From Chaetoderma sp. LZ-2023a (Eukaryota > Mollusca > Caudofoveata > Chaetodermatida > Chaetodermatidae), in NCBI GenBank assembly GCA_034401795.1, contig CM067370.1, forward strand, positions 66,771,188 through 66,835,187: DNA of 64,000 bases. Reading direction: 5' to 3'. The notes under the pieces are model-generated. The model made no database searches. It was not told the DNA's origin and saw only the letters and a list, made by a program, of their open reading frames with translations. Numbering within the stretch: the first letter of the stretch is position 1; each line of letters opens with the position of its first letter. Positions 20,403 to 32,507 of this stretch are shown piece after piece. A program made the translations under genes and the position numbers.

Positions 20403-21925
20403 AGGATACAACAGGGCATTCGACAGGGTGACATTCTCTCCACAATACACTACAAGCTATTCAACAACAATCTGCTCCACATGATCGAGGATATGAACAG
20501 CGGCTAAAAGATTTGCCACATTAACTGTGCTGCCCCAACTTGTGCGGATGACATCGCCCTTCTTTCATCTGATACAAGTCATCTCCAAGAGATGCTTAAT
20601 GTTGTACATCACTATACCTGCCAGGAACGGTACACTATTAACCCATCAAAAAGTGCACTCATCTACCTCAATAAATGTCCAAAAGATCTGTCGGAGATAC
20701 ATCTAGGTGGAACCCAGATCCTTGAGTCCAAATGTGAAACACACCTGGGTATCAAGCGTTCTATGCACTGCAAAGAAAATGTACAGAAAAGACTACAAAT
20801 CACACAGAGAACAGTATATTCTTTGATGGAGGCCAGGCTGCATGGCAATGGTGGAATGTCTCCCACACTGGCTGCCCACATCTGGAAAATCTACTGCATC
20901 CCAAGATTACTAATCGGCCGTGAATCCCTCTGGATGAATCAATCTGAGATTAAGATCCTAGAACAATTTCAATGCAATATATTCAGACAACTCCACTCCT
21001 TATCAAAGAACACATCGTCAACAGCAATACTTTGTCTACTTGGTATCAGACCTGTAGAGGTTGAACTAGCTTGTAGGAAACTTAGCTTCTTAGGAAACAT
21101 ACTCCGAGATAAAGCGTCTCTAGAATATCAGATAGCTGCCAGACAATTGGCTGTAAAGAGCATCAAAAGTACTAGCTGGTTCATGTGATGTCAACACCTG
21201 CTAGCCAAATACCACCTTCCTAGCATGTACCAGCTGATTCACTGTATGTCTGATAAAGATCACTGGAAGGCAACTATTGACTCGCATATCAATGAAAATA
21301 TAGATGCAGCCTGGCAAAATGATGGTAGTGCCAAACCTACTCTCAAGTATCTTAATGTCAAAGTATGTACAGTAAACCAAGTACACCACACTGTTGGAAC
21401 TCTGCAGAGAATACTGTCAGAGATGTCAGAAGAGCAACAATCAAGGCAAGACTATTGGTTGATACATACATCCTTCAATCTAATCGTAGCCGCTACAACC
21501 AGCATGCAGTATCAGACATATGCCAGTTATGCAAGCTGTCAAAAGACAGACCTTATTTCCTAGTAACATGTCCACAGTTAATGAACACAAGAGCGCCGTA
21601 TCTAGCTGATATCTACACAGTCATACGTCATGAAACAGAAGCACCCACATTCTACAGCTTAATAGCCAATCCGGAAAATATCACTCAACTCATCCTCGAC
21701 CACTCAAAAACCTTCAATTGTATAAACATCAAGTTGTCCTCAGAGCTTTATCAAGGTGTAAAAAATCACACGTTCGCTATGCTATGCCCCCCACCGTAAA
21801 CAATCTGAGCTACTAACTCAGTGTATATAGATGCACTGACTCTTCTGTCGCTGCTTTGTGCATTATGTTTGCTGCATGTTAACCATGTACACAATATACA
21901 CTGTACAATAAACACTCACTTTCTC
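20403..21925 (+). pseudogene. LINE 'beta' RT, 3' half, C-terminal zinc knuckle and 3' end
   Basis: It continues the beta ORF: RIQQGIRQGDIL (motif B), CADDIALLSSDTSHLQEML (catalytic pair as ADD), a palm/thumb region, RTVYSLMEARLHGNGG, IWKIYCIPRLLIG, and after a stop at 21,186 ATIKARLLVDTYILQSNRSR with a C-x2-C...C cluster (ICQLCKLSKDRPYFLVTCPQ). That cluster corresponds to the CCHC-type knuckle at the end of many LINE ORF2 proteins. The ORF ends at about 21,798 and an AATAAA lies at 21,907-21,912. Two more copies of this family are at 25,740-26,110 (plus) and 26,580-27,930 (minus). Confidence 0.85.
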
Positions 21926-21944
21926 TCCATGTGGAACCGATCGC

Positions 21945-22445
21945 CTTGATATAGCAATAAGGACATATCTTTACGGCTTCGTCTTCCTCGATGGATTCAT
22001 TGTCGTTACAACCTGCTACCGTAAAGGCACAATGGAGTCCAAGGGCCATATCGATCTGCTCTACAACTGGGTAGTGATCAAAATCATGTGGCACATGCTG
22101 GCAGACACACTCAGCACTTACATGACCACATGATTTCAAACACTGCACAGCATAGCAGGTATTTATTATTTGTCTACAAGGGATGTACACATGTAGCAGT
22201 GGCATTATCAGTTCACTGTCATGGCTGTGCATGGGCTGGAACTTTGTAATTTAAACCAAGGTTTCCGGGATCTAAATACCCGTACTAACAGAGGCACTGA
22301 GATCTTGCCTTTTTGTGATGCAGTTGTTCACAAAACTAAGCACAAATTTGCATAATTCAGTGTCACCATTATCATAGGCCATAATTACCTAAGGTTTATC
22401 ATCATCATTGAGATTACTCAGATCTAGGAATGAGTTGAGCAAGCT
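21945..22445 (-). other. Possible host exon or unknown Cys-rich frame, plus spacer
   Basis: A minus-strand open frame (21,879-22,232) encodes CYAVQCLKSCGHVSAECVCQ ... LHCAFTVAGCN ... EEDEAVKICPYCYIKA. The Cys-x2-Cys and His spacing suggests a metal-binding module. Candidate splice signals are 'ttgtag' near 22,182 and 'gtgagtg' near 21,925 on that strand. Unlike its neighbours it shows no transposon motif. I do not recognise the protein. The rest of the stretch is featureless. Confidence 0.3.
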
Positions 22446-22461
22446 GATTAATGATGCTCAC

Positions 22462-22887
22462 TCAGTATTGTAGCATGCACAGTAGAGGATAATGTTTTTC
22501 GTCCTCAACTGCTTGCATGCTGCAAAGGGTACATAGTCTTTTTTCCACTGGAGTTTTTGGAGTTGTATGCCTGCCCAATTCAATTTGGTGGTTATGTGCA
22601 CTGACTCTGAGTTTGGAAAATTGGCTTCGTCTGATGAAGTTTTGGTCAGCTAATAGGTAATTCTCCATACAGAAGATAGGCTTGAAGGTTCGACAACATC
22701 TCAATTTGGAACCCTGTCCAGAGTGGGTGGGTGGATGTAGAACATCCTTATTAATATGGGAATGCCAATTTGAGCGATATCGAACCTTCATAGCATCTTT
22801 GAGAAGTTTGTGTGCATCAGTTTTACAATGTGCACCTTGACTGGGCCATATATTTACAAGTTCAAAATTAGTCCATAGGACTTTCAT
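22462..22887 (-). pseudogene. LINE ORF2 C-terminal region with Cys knuckle
   Basis: It encodes FIRRSQFSKLRVSAHNHQIE, LGRHTTPKTPVEKRLCTLCS and EDEKHYPLLCML. The C-x2-C...H...C arrangement matches the 'R.C..C....EDE.HFLL.C' ending of this LINE type. The 3' end of the element is near 22,450. Confidence 0.8.
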
Positions 22888-24861
22888 CCATAGGCCCAGT
22901 TAGCTTTGTCTGAAGATAAGTATGAATCCATATAGGATTGAAAGACTAGTGTTTTGGAGTCAAGTGCACATAATCTCATCCAGTATTTTGCTGAATGGGA
23001 GAGCAATCTGGTGAGTAGGGCATACTGACCGAATTCACCCCGAACTGCAGCATGTGTAGTTCGCCTGTTTACCCATAGCAAGTATTTGCAAAAGTTGATC
23101 GAAACTTTTTCAGAAGGGACATTGTCAGCAATATGCATGAAATTATGCTCATTGATGCCTTTAAGATAGAATGGACTCCAAACCTCACTACAATATGATG
23201 TTATTGGAAGGATCAATGAGTTGAATAGTCTAAATGCTGTCAGGATGTTATGTCTTACATTTAGAATTTTCAGTTTAAAAAGAGCTTTCTGAGTTTGTTC
23301 GACGAGTCTCTCACATGCCAGTTTAAGGCTACCTGATGGTGTAAATACAATGGCTAGATAGTGATGCGATTGTACAATTTCAACATTAGAGTTTCTAAAT
23401 ATAAAATTGTGCCTTTTTAACAAGTGACCACTTTTATCAAAGACAATAACTTTTGTTTTGCTCAAGCTAAGAGTGAGGTCCCATTTGGTACAATAGTTGC
23501 TCAGATTATTTAATGCATTTTGCAAGCCGGTTGGAGTTTCAGATAATATTGTTAAGTCATCAGCGAACATAAGACAGCTAATTTTGATATTATGGATGGG
23601 GACCAGGTCACAGTTTTCACCAAAATCTCTGGCATGTCACGCAGGAACAAATTAAATAGTATTTGGCTAAGAACACAGCCCTGTTTGACACCGACACAAG
23701 AAGAGAAACTGTTGTTGTAGCCATCACTGACTTTAACTGCATATTTAACATCACTGTACATATTCTGAATGATATTAAGAAGGTTTCCACCAAAGTTGGA
23801 TCGCAACAGTTTGTACATTAATTTTCTGCGAGATAGTGTGCCAAATGCGGATTTGAAATCCACAAAAGCAACAAAAGAGATTTTTATTGCTGACACTTCA
23901 CATATTTGTCGGTTTTTAATGTTAGTATATGATCCGAGGTATGAGCATCTTTTTTGTATCAAATTTGGCATTGCGGTATTAATTTATGTTCATCAACAAA
24001 TTTTGTTAATCGCATCTGAAGAACGCTACAGAAAAGTTTGCACAAGTTACTTCCTACAGAAATGCCCCTGTAAATCTCTGGATTGGAAGTGCCACCCTTT
24101 TTGTGTATCGGTGTCAACAGGTTGCAACTCCACTTATCTGAAAAATGCCCAGACAACAGCCGGGTGTTGAACAATTTGTGCAGGATTGGCAAGAAATGAC
24201 AGTGTCCTGTCTTAATCATTTCATTTAGAATTTTGTCCTGACCATCAGCCTTCCCATTTTTAAGTTTGGAGATAGCTTCAGGGATCTCAGAAGGTTTAAT
24301 TGAAAAGTTTAGATCGTTAAAGACTGTATGCTTATTTGTAGCAATAAATGCATCCATGGCTTGTTCTGAATCCTGGTTGGCACATGCAGGAGCACTATTG
24401 ACTAGTTTCCTGAAATAAGTTACCCATTCAGTACATGAAATAGGATTTGTTTTAGAATTTCTCACAGAATCCCTTAATTCGGCATAAAGTTTCAAGACGG
24501 ATTTGGTGTTCTTAGACTGGAGTGCTTCCATCTGCTTCAAGATCTGTTGTTTAAAACAAACTTTCTTTTTAGCAACAGTGCTTTTGAATTTCTTACGTAG
24601 GCATCGAAAACTACTCAATAGAATAGGATTGTTTGGATCTTTGTGGAGTCTATGGCTTAAACTTCCGAGATCTCTGTTCATCGCCACACAATCAGAATTA
24701 AACCATTTGTTTATTTGCTTGCGATTAGGTTTTTTGAGCTTGGCAGTGTGGATTTTAGATTGTTTGATACCTGCAATATTTGCGGCATCAACAATTATAT
24801 CAGTAATAGATTCAATACTGGACTCATATGAGGTCGGATTACATAAATCTAGTGACATCAA
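22884..24861 (-). pseudogene. LINE reverse transcriptase domain
   Basis: The minus strand carries NRKQINKWFNSDCVAMNRD, AISKLKNGKADGQDKILNEM, CNLLTPIHKKGGTSNPEIYR, then in a second frame FVAFVDFKSAFGTLSRRKLM (motif A), VGVKQGCVLSQILFNLFLRD (motif B), and in a third MFADDLTILSETPTGLQNAL (catalytic FADD) with KTKVIVFDKSG. The three pieces abut with small frameshifts near 23,965 and 23,560. It would be active only as an intact protein; this copy is not. Confidence 0.9.
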
Positions 24862-24878
24862 TTCGTCAATTCAGGTTT

Positions 24879-25710
24879 TTATTTTTGAGGATCAGTCAAT
24901 GAATTCATGAATTTGATATCATCGCCACCTTTCCATAGAAATTCTGGGTATGGTGGGTTGGGAGTGTCACTAGGTACATGCTCATATACCCCAGTGCTCA
25001 GAATCATTGACAACATACAATGGATAGAAAGATGTGTGGGATTATTCACATAAAAACACTCTACTTGACTTAGGACATCAGTAGAGATTAACATGTAATC
25101 TATTAAACTTGGAACACCTATATGGCTAAAGCATGTAGGATGGCCAGAGGAATCACCTACGCAGCGACCATTGAGAATACGCACGTTGCTTGATTTACAC
25201 ATGGATAGAAGTTGCTTTCCGTGGCTATCAATACTGCAGGTGTCCATGTTATTTCTGGGGACTTCAATGTCACAGATATAGTCAGGCTGCAAATCAGCAA
25301 TGGGTAATTGATCATCTGAACAGAAATCAGGATCAGCGGAGGTGTGTGCATTGATGTCCCCAGCAATAAGGCAGTTGCCAGATTTTGAATAGGTTGAAAT
25401 GTCATTCTCTAAGATTTCAAGGATATCCTCTCTGCGCAGTGAAAGAGGTGCCACAAGGACTAACATAGACGACAGCATGGTATAAATCTTTGTTAGTTTT
25501 TGAGAATCTTGATCCAGAGGATTTCACTATTCGCTGATTTAATGAATTTAATACCCTTCCGTATTTCCTTTTTGATACAGACAGCTAGTCCAGCATAGTC
25601 ACGCTTAGCTTTGGCTAGTCTGGGTCTGGTATTTTGATAGATAAAATAGCCAGGTAGGGAAAGGGAAACACATTCTCCAAAAGTATGACCTGCCTTCTGC
25701 CTACAGTCTC
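24879..25710 (-). pseudogene. LINE APE-type endonuclease domain
   Basis: The minus strand encodes GYFIYQNTRPRLAKAKRDYA, GLAVCIKKEIRKGIKFIKS, a stop near 25,493, then CLIAGDINAHTSADPD (GD-x-N catalytic motif), NVRILNGRCVGD, PTCFSHIGVPSLIDYMLIS (S-x-IDY motif) and HLSIHCML, a weakened form of the terminal SDH motif. The order matches apurinic-endonuclease-like LINE nucleases that nick the target DNA. The amino end (catalytic Asn/Glu) is missing. Confidence 0.85.
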
Positions 25711-25739
25711 ATATATGACATCCCAAACAAACGCCATTG

Positions 25740-26110
25740 AAAGAAAACCGTATCATTCCATGTTAATGGGCACTGGGAAAGGAAATTGAAAGAGGAAGCT
25801 GCAGAGAAGACCACACCCTAGTACCTGGATCTGGATGCATGTAGGGTTGGTCCGCCCCATAGGATATGGGACAGCTGCAAAACAAACGAAACTTCAGTGC
25901 ACAAGGCCACAATCCGTGCTAAACTTTTGGTGTAGAGGTACAACCTGCTTAGAGGATCAATAAGAAGCCGAAAAGCCTCAACTACATGCCCTCTCTGTAG
26001 ATGCGAAGAGGAAACAATGATGCACTTCCTTGTATGCCCATTGCTCGACCATGATCTGTTCAGGAGATCCCACCTTTTCACTAGGTGCACCCAGGTTTCC
26101 CTGGTAATGA
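25740..26110 (+). pseudogene. LINE 'beta' C-terminal fragment
   Basis: The plus strand reads SVHKATIRAKLLV, then RYNLLRGSIRSRKASTTC and CPLCRCEEETMMHFLVCP, a complete C-x2-C...H...C knuckle. It aligns with the end of the beta LINE at 21,420-21,600. Stops and the lack of RT mark it as a remnant. The minus-strand frame at 25,818-26,198 is a shadow of it. Confidence 0.7.
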
Positions 26111-26580
26111 TGTATGTATAAAATTTTGTCGACACGTTATGCATTATTATCCTCGCTGATTCCGTAGTGAATATATATTTGGTGTGCGAGAATATCACGA
26201 TTACAGCAACTACATATATTTTTTAACGCAGATGGGCAATCCATTATAGCAGCTACAGTCACACAAATGTTAGAATAAACAGTTCCATGAATATCATATA
26301 ATCATTAATCAAACAAGTTATACAGTTCCTTGGCCACAACAAGATGATTGGTGGTAACCAGATATACCACACAGCGACAATTAGCTAGTTCTGATTTGTA
26401 GATATTGAGCTACAACCACAAGATAAGTGAGTAGCAACCAATTGGGTGGTCTTATGGTCCCAGATCCAAGAAATGACATCTTGTTAAGGAAATCATGACT
26501 GCACTTCTCTATCCTCTGTATTAGGTGATCTATAATGCCTGTTGAGTGCATCACAGCATCAAACTGATCCGACAAGACTC
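26111..26580. other. Unclassified AT-rich spacer
   Basis: It contains short phrases about 'agatcacctaatacagagg' antisense to possible LINE tail sequence near 26,500-26,560. Otherwise no feature could be supported. Confidence 0.4.
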
Positions 26581-27930
26581 AGGAGCTGTCTAGAGTTATC
26601 TGTACAAAAGTGTTGATCTCCTTGGTCAGGTTCTCTGCTTGATAAGATGTACAGACTGTTTGAAGAATACTGGATAATCTTGATATATACTTCTGCTGTA
26701 ATTCAGAGTACAGCCGATACCTGGCTATCAGGTGGGAGCGATCTTCAGCTCCTTCACCACATAGAGAACAGGTATGGTCAATCCAATATTGGTGCCTGTC
26801 AGGAATTTTGCCATGACTGCAGCCTTCTCCACTTTTCTCGGACCATCACACACTGAGGACCAAACATGATGCGCCTTCCCAATTACTTATAGCAGTAAAA
26901 TTCAGGAATTTTAGAGAAACTATTTCCTCAATTTCCGACCACCACTTTGCAGTCCAGTGCTGCCTCAGGGCCGTCTTCACCATGTTCTTCCAATGTTGCC
27001 TTGGACAATGGGTTGTCCAGTAATACGCAAGCAGAAGGGAGCTTGTACTTGAACAAGACCCTTTTCACCATCGAATACCAGCTGATTGCTCCAATTTTCT
27101 TGACCGCAATTTGGCATCTAGCCAGTTGATGCTCTTTTGACTTGGGGATCCTGCAGATGTTGCCATACAGAGAAAGGACCTTCTTATCAATCACCGCTTC
27201 CACAGGTTCAGCACCTAAAAGTGAGTATACTGCGACATCCACACACCTGTCGGGTAAGGACTGGATTTGCTTTAGCTTCTGCCGCTGTACCTTTTCAAGT
27301 TGCAGTATATCTGTGTGACTTAGATAGCATGCCTCTAATCCATATGTCAATCTGGGCCTTATGTACAGCTGCCATATCTTGTGAATCAGTGCAGGATTAA
27401 GACCATGTTTACCATGCAGACTGGCGCCAAGGAGGGCATACATTGTTCAACATGTGCTGGCTATCAGAGGCTCAATAAGAACCTTGCTGTCTGCTGTCCT
27501 TGTTACTCCTAGATGGACCAGCATATTGTTTGGCGGAACCTCCTTTTGCCCAAGCCAGAAGGTAGGAATATTGTCTCCTTTCTTGTTGAATATTATACTA
27601 GTGCATTTATTTGTATTATGTAGGAAGCGCTCCTTGGTTGTATATTGGTTTGCAATATTGAGCAATACCTGCATGTGTAGAAGAGAATCTGCTATACAAA
27701 TAACGTCATCGGTGCAAGTAGGGGCCGAGATGTCGACATAGCTGATCTTTGTGCCAAACTTCATATTCTCTACCTCCCACAACCATGGGTTTATGAATTG
27801 GAGGTACACCTCTGTTAGATCACAGCATATAGACAAAGTTCTGAACATCCTGAAGCATTCTGGTCTCCCATCAACAAACGTAACCTGTCCGCAAGCAATC
27901 GTAGATCCTGGTAGAATTTTCACCAAGCAA
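26580..27930 (-). pseudogene. LINE 'beta' copy, minus strand, RT and post-RT
   Basis: The minus strand encodes a motif-A/B-deficient start (QVTFVDGRPECFRMFR), SAPTCTDDVICIADSLLHMQ (catalytic pair changed to TDD), YTTKERFLHNTNKCTSIIFN, then after a stop at 27,447 ALLGASLHGKHGLNPALIHK, IWQLYIRPRLTYGLEACYLS and LLGAEPVEAVIDKKVLSLYG. It parallels the plus-strand beta copy (ARLHGNGG..., GIRPVEVELACRKLSFLG). The knuckle region near 26,700-26,850 is degenerate. Confidence 0.82.
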
Positions 27931-29684
27931 ACTGACTCCTATAAAATAGCGAAGTTAAGCAAAGTGTCAAGGGAACTCTGCTACGTATTGCACAATGCAT
28001 GAAGCAAGATGATCTTGGAAAACAAGAGCACATGCATGACCCAATGATTAGAAAAGGCTGTCATGAACCCTAATCAAATTAAACATTTTTTGTTCATGTC
28101 GCTTATATTAGCACTATTACTTGATCAGAGACTTTCCATTACCGCGATTTAATGTGAATCATGAACTACTATGATTCTACAATTTAGGATTCTACTCCAT
28201 AAGGAGGTGCATCTAAAGGACAAGCGTCCAAGAGACATGATCTAACAAGACAAGACAAGCAACAGTGAAAGCTAAGTTACTTACACAGAGGTATAACGTC
28301 TTCAGTGGATCTACCCATAATCGTTCCATTGTAGCTCATGGGCTATCGTCGGGTCATTCCGGTACGATGTATTCACCAGTCGCACCACAAGTGCACGACG
28401 AACGAGGAGCTGGCTAGCTCACGAAATACATAGACCAGCTCCTAAGGCCAGTGGAACTCAATTGTTCCGGTGAGGCCATGCGACCATTGCCGCTAAGATT
28501 AAACTGCACGGTGTCACCCCAGCTATTAGTGTCACCGGTATGTCTTTCCATGTTAATTTAAACTATGGAGAATAATATATATAAAAATATAAGTTTGTCA
28601 AACAGGGGTAGGTCGTTTGACAGTGTATGACCATATAGAATATTCCATACAGTAGAGCTAGCTAATGTACTTTGCACGTGGGGTCGCAGGAGGTACCACA
28701 CAGATTCATAAATCCGCAACAGTATCCCCACAAGGGAGGTCGCCACCAATGAGGGCACTGATTAACTTAGCATAAGCTATTATACCTTCACGATACAGAT
28801 AAAAAGATTCCTGATGACATGAGAGGGATGTGCCTCACACTGGCTCTGGTCCTAGATGCTACCTATTGGTGCGAGAGGTAATAGCCTCGCACGGGCCTCC
28901 GTCACAGGATATCTCGCTTATGCGAGAGGCAAGTGCCTCGTGCGGGCCTCCATCATAGGAAAATGCCTCCGATGCCAAAGTGGAGGAAAAGAGCTGGCAA
29001 AAAGGGCCACTCTTTTGTTCAACAAAAATGCTAGGGAAAAAGACCATCCTAGTGAAATATAATTAACGTGATGCATACTGGTTTACGTAAAGATGGAGCA
29101 AGCGATTCCTAAGGGATTCACAAGTCCCCGTCTTCTGTTATTCTAAGATACTGTATTGGTAGTTGCCGCTTTATTTATGCGGGCCTTCTGCTATTCCTAT
29201 CCTATCATTTAGTTTTTAGAAACAAGAAGTTTTGGCCGCAAGTGGCAGAGACTCCTACCTATCATTAGATATATAACTATCCCACGGGCGCAGACGCCCA
29301 GCTTCCCGTAGGTTGCCTTGGAAAGCATCTACCTCCATGGATAGCGAGCGTACATGTTACTTCGCAACACATTTGAACTTGGTGAGACTCCAGATGCCCT
29401 GCTTCATAACCACATGAAACATCACTGGACGATGGCTACATTTTACACAAGCAAATTTAATAACTGACAAATCGTTATGGTGGGGGTAGAGAGACGAATG
29501 TCCACCACGAGTGTCTTTCCCGTAGGGGCGTGGCAGATTTTGCCTAGACACTTCAACGAGTTGGGTGGAGATGCGCGTCTCGTCCATCACCAATCCTATG
29601 GACTTAACTATTGACCTGGCGTTAGGTTTATGGTCCAATATGCCCAATATGCACTGCGAGCCGGCAATAATGCATCCTACCATC
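27931..29684. other. Mostly unclassified DNA
   Basis: No transposon protein motif was found. It holds a short duplicated palindrome (28,870-28,962). A minus-strand frame at 29,357-29,686 (109 codons) has a C-x2-C and several His residues (FACVKCSHRPVMFH); I do not recognise it. GC content is slightly higher than the LINE-rich flanks, so parts may be unique host sequence. Confidence 0.4.
28870..28962 (+). repeat. Two-copy palindromic repeat
   Basis: The phrase 'tgcgagaggtaatagcctcg' then 'cacgggcctccgtcacagga' recurs 52 bp later as 'tgcgagaggcaagtgcctcg' then 'tgcgggcctccatcatagga'. Each copy can fold on gcgaggc / gcctcgc. It is a recent short tandem duplication. Confidence 0.8.

Positions 29685-29754
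<70 letters not shown>
29685..29754. repeat. (AAT)n microsatellite, about 70 bp
   Basis: Uninterrupted ATA/AAT trinucleotide repeats. Long Ile or Asn runs in overlapping reading frames are artefacts of this repeat. Confidence 0.98.
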
Positions 29755-29755
<1 letters not shown>

Positions 29756-30600
29756 TACATGTTTTCGCAGTGCTTTCCTTCTTTGGCAAAGTGTCTAACT
29801 ACTAAGTATCTGAAGATACAGTGGGAGATGTATGTAAACCCGCACTTTGGCCATCACTGCTCGAAAACCTCCGATAGTTTCCCAGAGTCAGATCAGTACA
29901 ATGTGCGGGTGGGATATCCAAACAATTAAGGAGCCTTACAGCTGAGTGGATCGTGGAAAGAGACAATAACTTGATAAATGTGAGGCCCTATAGGTATTTG
30001 GACAATTTTACACAACCTTGCCGGTGTGCAGGGCTAGATTACCACACAGCCGGAAAAGAGGCGTACACTATATGTCTCCTAACGAAGAAATTGTCCCTGA
30101 CCACTTTACCCTATCCTATCGAGCTGAATAGTCAAGGTTAGTCGGTAGCATGCCAGGCTCAAATATGTAGAGCATGGTCAGTGACCTCAGTGTAAAATTG
30201 TTGGTGGCGGGAATAAGTGATGCGTATATTGTTGCTGTATAGTATTTCCTAGCGTACTGCGGTCCAAAGTTTCATATAAAATAAGCAAAACATATGAACT
30301 GGATGGCTACTTGACATAAACATAACTAACCATTGCAATCGAAACAATATCACAGTTTTTACAGTTTGATTATGAGGTAGTAAGTATATTTAGGTCAATA
30401 ACCTAATATGGTGCGGTTAGTTAGGCACCTACAGTAAACAAGGATAATATAGACAGTTTAATAAAGAAATCATAAATTGCGGTCGTAAGACCGGTGCGTT
30501 ACTTGTTAGTCATCAGTACCCTATACGGATGCAAATCATGACGATAAGACATACTATGTATACTGTGTCGCAAATATGAGCGCATAGCACGTAAATCGAA
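29755..30600. other. Unclassified spacer
   Basis: No convincing gene is seen. A 62-codon plus-strand frame (29,953-30,141) with a Cys pair is unrecognised. The stretch becomes AT-rich towards the L2 element. Confidence 0.4.
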
Positions 30601-32507
30601 GCAGCAGGTTCATTTGCAAATATATTCGCAACAATGTCGTATCGTGAATGATATGATCACAGCAGCAAAACAGACTTATTATTCCACATTAGTATCCGAA
30701 AACGCAGATAACCAAGGGAAACTATTCTCCATTTTCAGAACACTGCTCCATAAAGATAAATGTAGGAACAATCTGCCAGAGCACAAAGATCCAGTCGAAC
30801 TAGCAAATCGTTTTGCAAATTTCTTTGCTGAGAAAATAGACCTAATTCGTAGCAACATTGTGCAACATCCAGACTATTCACCATCTAACTCTTGTAGTTT
30901 GTCTGGGTCAAACTGCGCTATGACGTCATTCAAATCAGTATATCCCGATGAAGTATTGACAATAATCCGCAATTCATCAAAAGCATCGTGCTCACTGGAC
31001 CCAATGCCTACAAACATACTTAAAGAATGTGTTGACGAATTGCTACCTGCAATAACAAAGGTGTTAAACTTGTCCTTAGAAGGTGGTGTCGTACCTGATT
31101 CTTTCAAAACTGCCAATGTGATTCCATTAATAAAGAAGCCTACACTCGACCAATATACACTAGGGAACTACAGGCCCGTGTCGAACTTACCATATCTGTC
31201 CAAGGTGCTAGAAAAGGTCGTTGCCAAGCAACTAAATGACCATCTAGAATGCAACAACCTACTAGAACCCTTTCAAAGCGCATACCGGAAGCTCCACAGT
31301 GTGTTCTATTGGTCCTTTTAGATTTATCTGCACCTTTTGACACAATCGATCATAGCATTCTGATATCACGTTTAACAGAACTCGGTATATCGCACACAGC
31401 GCTTGCCTGGTTCAATTCGTACCTTGCAAATCGTTACCAAACTGTTATTGTGGACAACCTAAAGTCAGTTTCAAATCAATTACGCTCTGGCGTACCACAA
31501 GGATCTGTGCTTGGTCCCATCTTGTTCACAATATACACAGCACCACTAGGCAACTTAATACGATCTCATGGCATAAGCTACCACCTTTATGCGGACGACA
31601 CGCAATTGTACCTCAAGTTCCATGTAAACCATCAGTTAAACGCCCGTGAGTGTGTCGAAAACTGTGTTCTTGACATTAAACATTGGATGTTGAACAACAT
31701 GTTGCAGCTGAACGACAAGAAAACAGAGACTCTCTTGATAACATCTCGCCACATCCGACAGAATGTGGACATAAAAAGTCTCCACGTTGGAGAGGCCGAA
31801 ATTGGTTTTAGCGACAGTGCCCGCAACATAGGCGTAACTTTTGATAACATTCTTTCAATGGAAGTACATGTGACATCTGTCTCTCGTTCCATCTTCGTCA
31901 ATATGAGAAACATCAGCAAAATTCGAAATCTGCTTGACACCGACGCAGTTAAAACACTTGTTCATGCCACCATAACATCCCGGTTGGACTGTGGCAATGC
32001 ATTACTGACTGGCATAACATCAGCCCAGTTGGAGCGTCTGCAGAGAGCCCAGAACACAGCAGCTCGGTTGATCACCCGCACGAGAATGCATGAACACATC
32101 ACGCCTGTTCTCCACGAACTACACTGGCTGCCAGTTAGAGAACGGATCAGCTATAAGGTCGGACTCTTAGTGTTCAAATGCCTTCATGATCTTGCACCAC
32201 ATTACCTAAATTCACTGATCATACGAAGAACATCAGCAAGGTCCCTTCGATCGAATTCACAATTACTATGTGTCGTACCACGTTCGAATTTAACCATCGG
32301 TGAACGCGCCTTCTCGAGAGCAGGACCAAAATTTTGGAACAATCTACCATCTGACATTCAAAATTGTAACAAAATTGAGCCATTTAAATCTATGTTAAAA
32401 ACTCACCTTTTCACAAGAGCATATTTTTAAATTTTGTAAAGCGCCTTTGAGCGGTTTAGTCCAGAATCGGCGCTATAGAAATTTACATACATACATACAT
32501 ACATACA
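30600..32507 (+). mobile_element. L2-type LINE, 5'-truncated
   Basis: The ORF2 region is 30,614-32,430. Part one has LANRFANFFAEKIDLIRSNI, SSKASCSLDPMPTNIL, VIPLIKKPTLDQYTLGNYRP and VSNLPYLSKVLEKVVAKQL. A short deletion with frameshift near 31,290 removes the segment around 'HSTET'. Part two is one 393-codon frame from 31,249, with [20 protein letters not shown] (motif A), [20 protein letters not shown] (motif B), [12 protein letters not shown] (YADD intact), [33 protein letters not shown] and [12 protein letters not shown], ending [17 protein letters not shown]. These, the 'ggcgctatagaaat' 3' end and the (TACA)n tail are hallmarks of the L2 clade. The endonuclease is missing. Confidence 0.92.

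Larger units (their letters stand above)
22450..25710 (-). mobile_element. Near-complete LINE with APE endonuclease and RT
   Basis: Minus-strand element of about 3.26 kb comprising endonuclease (25,710-24,880), RT (24,861-22,884) and a C-terminal region with Cys knuckle (22,887-22,462). It is the most complete non-LTR element here, lacking only the start of the endonuclease and any ORF1. It is broken by several frame changes (near 25,490, 24,870, 23,965 and 22,885). The clade is uncertain: motif B reads VKQGCVLSQILFNLFLRD and the post-RT reads KLRVSAHNHQIELGRH, patterns of LINE families common in marine invertebrates. Confidence 0.88.

Noticed and set aside
29565-29929. Frames with long Ile or Asn runs
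   Set aside because: They are translations of the (AAT)n microsatellite.
30600-32507. Penelope or LTR element
   Set aside because: The YADD context, post-RT '[12 protein letters not shown]' motif and (TACA)n tail are those of L2 LINEs.
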